From contig NZ_JODR01000024.1 of assembly GCF_000725885.1 (NCBI RefSeq), forward strand, positions 48,160-112,159: a stretch of 64,000 bases of DNA, given 5' to 3'. The translations under genes were made by a program, and so were the position numbers. Every line of letters starts with the position of its first letter. Position 1 is the first letter of the stretch. The notes under the pieces were generated by a model. The model made no database searches. It was not told where the DNA came from and worked only from the letters and a program-made list of their open reading frames with translations. Positions 33,501 through 39,500 of this stretch are shown here, one piece after another. This DNA comes from Streptomyces albus subsp. albus. Lineage in GTDB: Bacteria; Actinomycetota; Actinomycetes; Streptomycetales; Streptomycetaceae.

Positions 33501-36500
33501 TCGGTGAGATCGTCGTCGACGCGATGGCCGTCCTCCCGGGCGAGCGGCGGCAGTCGCTGGAAGAGGGGATGGCCGAGCTCACACAGTTGAGGCAGCGCCT
33601 GAGCCTCGCGGACAACTACCCGGGCGGGGTGCCGCTGGAGTCCCTCTTGGAGGGCCTGCCCGGCTGGGAGGTGGCCGAGGGCGGCAAGCGCGCCAGGATC
33701 TTCCCCCACCCTCCCGGCTACAACGGCCGTGTCTACGTGCAGCCCACCGATGGCGTTCCCGCCGTCGGCCTGCGAGGTCTCCAGGACCTTGCTGCGCGGC
33801 GGCTGACGCTGCCGATGACCATGCCGATGCTCTTCGCCGGGAAGGCATTCGGCCGCTGGCTCGCCCAGCAGTTCGTCGTTGACACCACCGGCCACGAGGC
33901 ACCCGTAGAACTCATGCCGTTCCTCTCGGCCGTTCCGGACGTCGACAAGATGTGGGGCTACGGCTGGCTGCTGTTCGGGCATGTCACCGCCACGCCGGCC
34001 AACGACTTGGTCAGCGTCGCCAGGGGCATGGCCGGTGCGGGACTGGTCAAGAACATGCTGCCGGTGGCGTCCCGGCACCCGTTCGACCGCACGCTGCTGA
34101 GCATGGGGAGGCGGATCCGTGAGTTCCTCGACGGGCACCACGACGAGATCACCGCAGCGGCGGCCGAGAAGATGACCCAGACGTTGACCGTCTACCAGAA
34201 CATGTTCGGAGAGCGGTTCCCCGAGAACTTCCTCGACGTCGTCCGCGAGGACACACCGACGGTGCGCGAACACCTGACCGCTGCGCTGACCGGCCGGACA
34301 TCGCGGGGACGGACGGTCGGCCAGTACGAGACCGTCGGGATGGAGGACTACCGGGAGTTGGACACCGACCAGGGCCGCCTGGCGGTCCCCCTGCTCTTGG
34401 AGGAACTGCGGCACTACGGCATCACCGACCAGTTGATGACCCATGAGGAGATCAGGGACGTCCTGTATGAACTCGCGGAGTTCAGCCGCGAGACCTACCA
34501 GCGGGCCGTGGAGTCGGCGGTCCCGCTCTCCGACGAGGTGCTGCGCCGAGCGGTCGGGCGCATCCTGGGCAACATCGTGGTGCGGGAACTCGCCCCGTTC
34601 CTGGCGTTGGCAAAGGACGGCATGCCGAGCGCCGGACGGCGGAGCAGGCGACCGCTGTCCGAGTACGACGCACACAACCTCGCCGCGGCGCTGGGCGCCT
34701 ACGCCCTGGGCATCCCGCTGCCCGACGGTCTCCGCCGTCAGCTCGAAGGGGCCGTCCGCACGGCCATCGACCTGTTCCCCGAAGTGCCACGGGAAGAACA
34801 CGCCCGCGTCCGGCAGACCGTGGATGCCGCGCGCCGCGCCCTGAGCCTCCTCGCCGACCCCGGGCATCTGCCGAGACGGATCCACTGGAACAGGGACATC
34901 CCCGCCCTGGACGGAAGGCGGGTGCTGGTGGACCAGGTGAGCCGGGTGAAGCACACGGAGCCCGAGGAGGGCGATCCCGTGGGCTTCTCCTCGCGCCCGG
35001 CCCGGGACTGGGACGGCCGCCAGAACACCTACGGCCTGCTGCCCGAGGTCAAGGCGTACACGACCATGCTGTGGTCCCAGCAGTACCGCAGCCCCGCAGG
35101 GCTGGTCGTACCGGAGAGCGCCCCTCTCGCTCTGCCGTTCCACAAGGCGTACCTGGTGGGCCTCAGCGGCGACGCCGCCTCGGCCCGGCTCGGGCTCCAG
35201 AACGGTGCGGAAGCGGCGGTCGACTACAACGCCGTGCTCGACTACCTCTTCGCCGCCGACCCCGACCTGATCGCCCTCCCGAGGAAGACCGCCGCCGTCG
35301 TCCTGGGCGCCGACGTGGCGGGGCCGCCCCCGCACGACCCGCTGGAGCACCCGATCGCCGGCCAGCTGATGGCCAACGCCTGGGACCGCTGGGTGTGGAC
35401 CTCCGGCCTGGGCCGGGAGCCGCACATCCTGCCCGCCGACAGCCACGCCGGACCGCGGTTCGGACTCGCCGAGGGCGACTGGTGGGCCGGGTTCCGCCCC
35501 GAACCGACCTCCCCCCAGCTCGCCCGGCTGGCCCGCAGGGTCACCGGCGACCGGAGCCGCGGCCAGGACGTGCTGCGCTGGGTGCGGGCGGTCCGGCTGG
35601 TCTACGGGCCGCGGCTGGAGGACGACACCGCCGCCTTCGAAGCGCTGCTGTCCGGCTTCCGCCTGCTCGACGGCGTACGGGCGGCCCAGGGCGACCGCTC
35701 CCCGTTGACGTGGGAGCGTCTGCGGCCACTGGTCGCCTCGTACAGCCCACCCGGGATGCCCCTCACCCAGGCGCTGCCGTTCGCCATGGTCGCCGCCGCC
35801 GGCCAGCTGGGCACCCATCTGGAACTGTCCCGGTACACCCTGACCCAGAGCTTCGCCGCCCTGCGCGCCTGGGAGCGCGGCGCCTACGTCCCGGCCGGAA
35901 CGGCCCTGACCGCCCAGGGCCCCGGCGGCCTGACGGTGCGCGGCTGGATGAGCGGCGCACCGGCGCCCTTCTCCACCCCCGGGCACAGCACCGGGCAGCC
36001 GTGGGCCAACCCGCCCGCCGCACCCGGGCCCACGACCGCCTATGACGCGGAGGCGCACTACCACGCGATCATGCTGCAGCTCTACGGACAGCCGCGCCCG
36101 GCCGCACTGGGGGCCCTGCGGCGGCTCAACGCCCTGCGCGCGGGCGTCCCCGCGCTGCGCGGCGGGCCGCTGGATCTGCGTGCGCTCGCGCGGTATGTGT
36201 TCAGTCTCGACGCGAACGCCCCCGTCGGCCCGGCCGAGTACACCGAACTCCTCCGGCTGGCGGCCGACCCGGCCACGGCGCATGCCAGGCGTCTCGCTCA
36301 ACTGGGCGCCTTCCACCTGCTGTCGCGGGGTGCGCTCGACGCCGGGATGCGCTTCACCACTCCGAACGGCGTCAGCGGCATCAACTGGACCGACCGGCCG
36401 ATGAACGTGCCGATCGACGTGAACACCGCCCACTTGGCGATCCGGCGGCCGGACGGCACCGTCTCGCTCCAGGCGCCCATCCCCGCGGGGTGGAGCGGCG

Positions 36501-39500
36501 GCCCGACACCGTACACGCTGGTGGCCGACGGCACCCTGGAAACGGTCACGGTGCGCGGCCGGAACGGGTTCGTGGCCGAGGCACGGCGCGAGATCGTGAG
36601 CGAACTGCTCCCCATGGACCCGGTGCTGCGGCAGCTGCCGAGCGGCGTACCGCTGCTGATGCTCGTGTCGCTGGCCGCGGCCGGGGATACGCTTCTGTCG
36701 CGCGGCACTGCCGTCGGCCTCGGCCGGGAAGTGTGGTCCACCAGCGGCTTCGTACTCTTCGGGTTCCTGCCGGACCAGCCCGGCCGGCTGGGCATCGGCG
36801 TCGACGTCACCGAGGGCCAGGGGATCATCGGGGGCTGGCTGCTCAGCGATCCGACCCTGCCGCCGGCGCCGCTGCCGGGGGGCGCGGAGTGGGAACAGCG
36901 GGTGGTCTCCCTGCCCGTCATCGGACGGGACCACCGTTCCACCGGTCATCTGTCCGTTTCGCTGGCCGAGGACCCCGCCCAACTGCGTTCCCGCACCCTG
37001 CTGGCACTGCAAGCGGCCTCGATGACGCACTTCGCCCATTACGACTCCGCCACCCACTCGATCAGCCGGCCGGTCCCACTGCCCTGGCTGCGGGACCATC
37101 CCGGCGCCACGCCGTACTTCGAGATCAAGCACGGAGGCCCCGGCGCCACCTACTGGGAGCTGCGCGGCGGAACAGCGGTCACCAGCGGTCCCTGGTCCAC
37201 CGGGGCGCTGGGGCGGCGGCCGAGTCTGCGCGCCAAGCGGGACGCGGACCCACTGGTGAAGATCATCTGCTTCGGTGCGCAGCAGAACGGCGAGGGGTAT
37301 CACGGCGGTTCCGGGCCGCCGCCCTACGTGCCCGACCCGCTCGCCGTCTCCGCCGAGGCCCAGTGGAACGCCAACGGCACCGGCGGCCGGCGCCCTGTGA
37401 CGTACGCGGCCCGGCGCCGGGTCCGCTATTTCAGCGACACCGACGGCCCGGTCGTCCTCGTCTACAACGACATCCGGGGTGGCGAGTTCGGCCTGGAACG
37501 GATCGTGGCCGAGCCGGAGGGAACCGCTCTGGACGACCTGGCCCGCACGGCCGGACTGCACAGTGGTCCCGGTCCGGCCCCCGGCCACGTCCGGGAGCGG
37601 ACACTGCGACTGGTCCGGCTGCTGCGCTACCTGTTCGGCACCCGGATCGAGCAGGACACCGCCTACCCGGTCCTGCTGCACGGCGCGGGGGCGCTCGACC
37701 GGATGCTGCGCAACGACCCCGAACTGCGCCGCATGCCTCTGTTCACCGTCAGCCTGTTCACATGGGTGGCGAGGGCCGACCACGCGCGGCACGCCCCACC
37801 GGACCGCAAGCTGGACCGGGCGGCCATGAGGGAGGTGCTGGTGCGGGCCGCGCAGCGGATCGCCCAGGCCCCCGGCACCACGCTGTCCGCGTACGTCCCG
37901 CTCCCGGCCCTGGCCGACACCGTCTCGGCCGTCATGCGCCGACCCGACGTGGACGCCCTCACCGCCTGGACCCTCGGCCTGCCCGGCAACGCGCCGATCG
38001 GCGACGCGGAACGGTCACGGATGCTGTGGGCCCACATCAAGACCGACGACATGCTGCGCCGTCTTCACGACACTGGCGGCGAGCAGGAGATCGACAGGTA
38101 CGCCGCGCGCGTCCTGCACCTGGCGGCCCCCGACCCGGCCCACCGGGCCACCCTGCGCCACTACGCGCTGCTCGCGTTCGCCGGCGGCCGGGAGAACCCC
38201 GGTGTGGTACGCGAACTGGCCGAGATCCACCTGGAGAAGAACGGTGCCCGTGCGGCCACCACCTTGCTCACGGACAGGAACGGCGGTTCGGTGCTCGGCC
38301 GCGACGTCACCGGCCGCCCGGCCGGCGCCCTCGACATCGACCTGACCGTACTCACCCTGCTGCGGCGGGCACCCGACGGAACCCTGGTGGTCCACTCCAC
38401 GGTCCCGGCCCCCTGGCACGCCGACGACCCGCAGACCCGGCCCTGGCTCTTCCGCGCCGACCGGCACGACGACACCCGGGTGGAGGTGCGCGGCATTCCC
38501 GCACCCCACGAGGACATCGCCGAGCTGGTGTACCGGGAGCCGACGCTCGCCGTCCTGCCGGAACGCCATCCCGTCGTCCTCATGGTCCCCCGCTCCCGGC
38601 CCCGCCCCGGTGAGCCGTTGAAGCACTCCCTGCCGGGCCTGGGTGCCGCACTGGCGGGCCATCCGATGTGGGCCGCGTACGGCACCCCGACGTTCCACAC
38701 GGACCCGGTGACGGGGCGGACCACCATCGCGCTGGAGCCCGACCCCGCGGGGAACCCGCTGACGGCTGCGGACTTCGCACGCGTCGATGTGCGGGACGTC
38801 CGCCCGCTGCCCCCCGGCTACCGGGCTCTGCCGTACTCCCTCACCGTGTCCGGGACCACCCTCCATGCCGCACCCGTCGCGCCCGCCCCCGGAGCCGTCA
38901 CATCCGGGACGCACGACGCGGGGGAGGGGACGGCCTCCGAGGAGAGCCACGCCCCGACGCCGGCCGGTGACGACGGGACGGGCCGCGACACGGCGGCGGA
39001 CCGCCACTACGTACGCTCCGGACCGTCCACCGCCCGGCTCGGACGCACCTCCTACGAGTTGCGCGCAGCCGAGGGGACCGGCGACGCCTTCGGCACGGCG
39101 CTCACCCAGGCTCTGCGCGAGGCCGGGGTGGAACCGCCGGTCGCCGAGGGCGAACTGCGCGACTGGGCGGCCGAACAGGTCACCGACGACGACCTGCCGC
39201 ACACGGACCTGCCGCCGCTGGACGACGCTGCGGAGGTCCCCGTCGACATGCTGACCGCGGCCGGCGTGCGGATCGAGCTGGCCCAGCAGACGGAGGCGAT
39301 CCTGCGCGGCAACCAGCTGCCGCTCGCCCGCTTCACGCTCACCCCGGTGCAGCGCTTCCGGCTGCGGGCGGCCCTCCACGGCGACGGCACCTCCGATCCC
39401 GACCTCGCGCTCGCTCTGGATGCGGCCCTCGCTGCTGCCGTCGCCCGCCGGCTGGGCGTCGCCGTCACCGTCGCGGGACCGGACGGAGTGGTGGCCGAGC

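Noticed and set aside
30398..37792. 2464-codon open frame on the minus strand
   Set aside because: Same shadow effect; no recognisable motif, whereas the plus frame has conserved domains.
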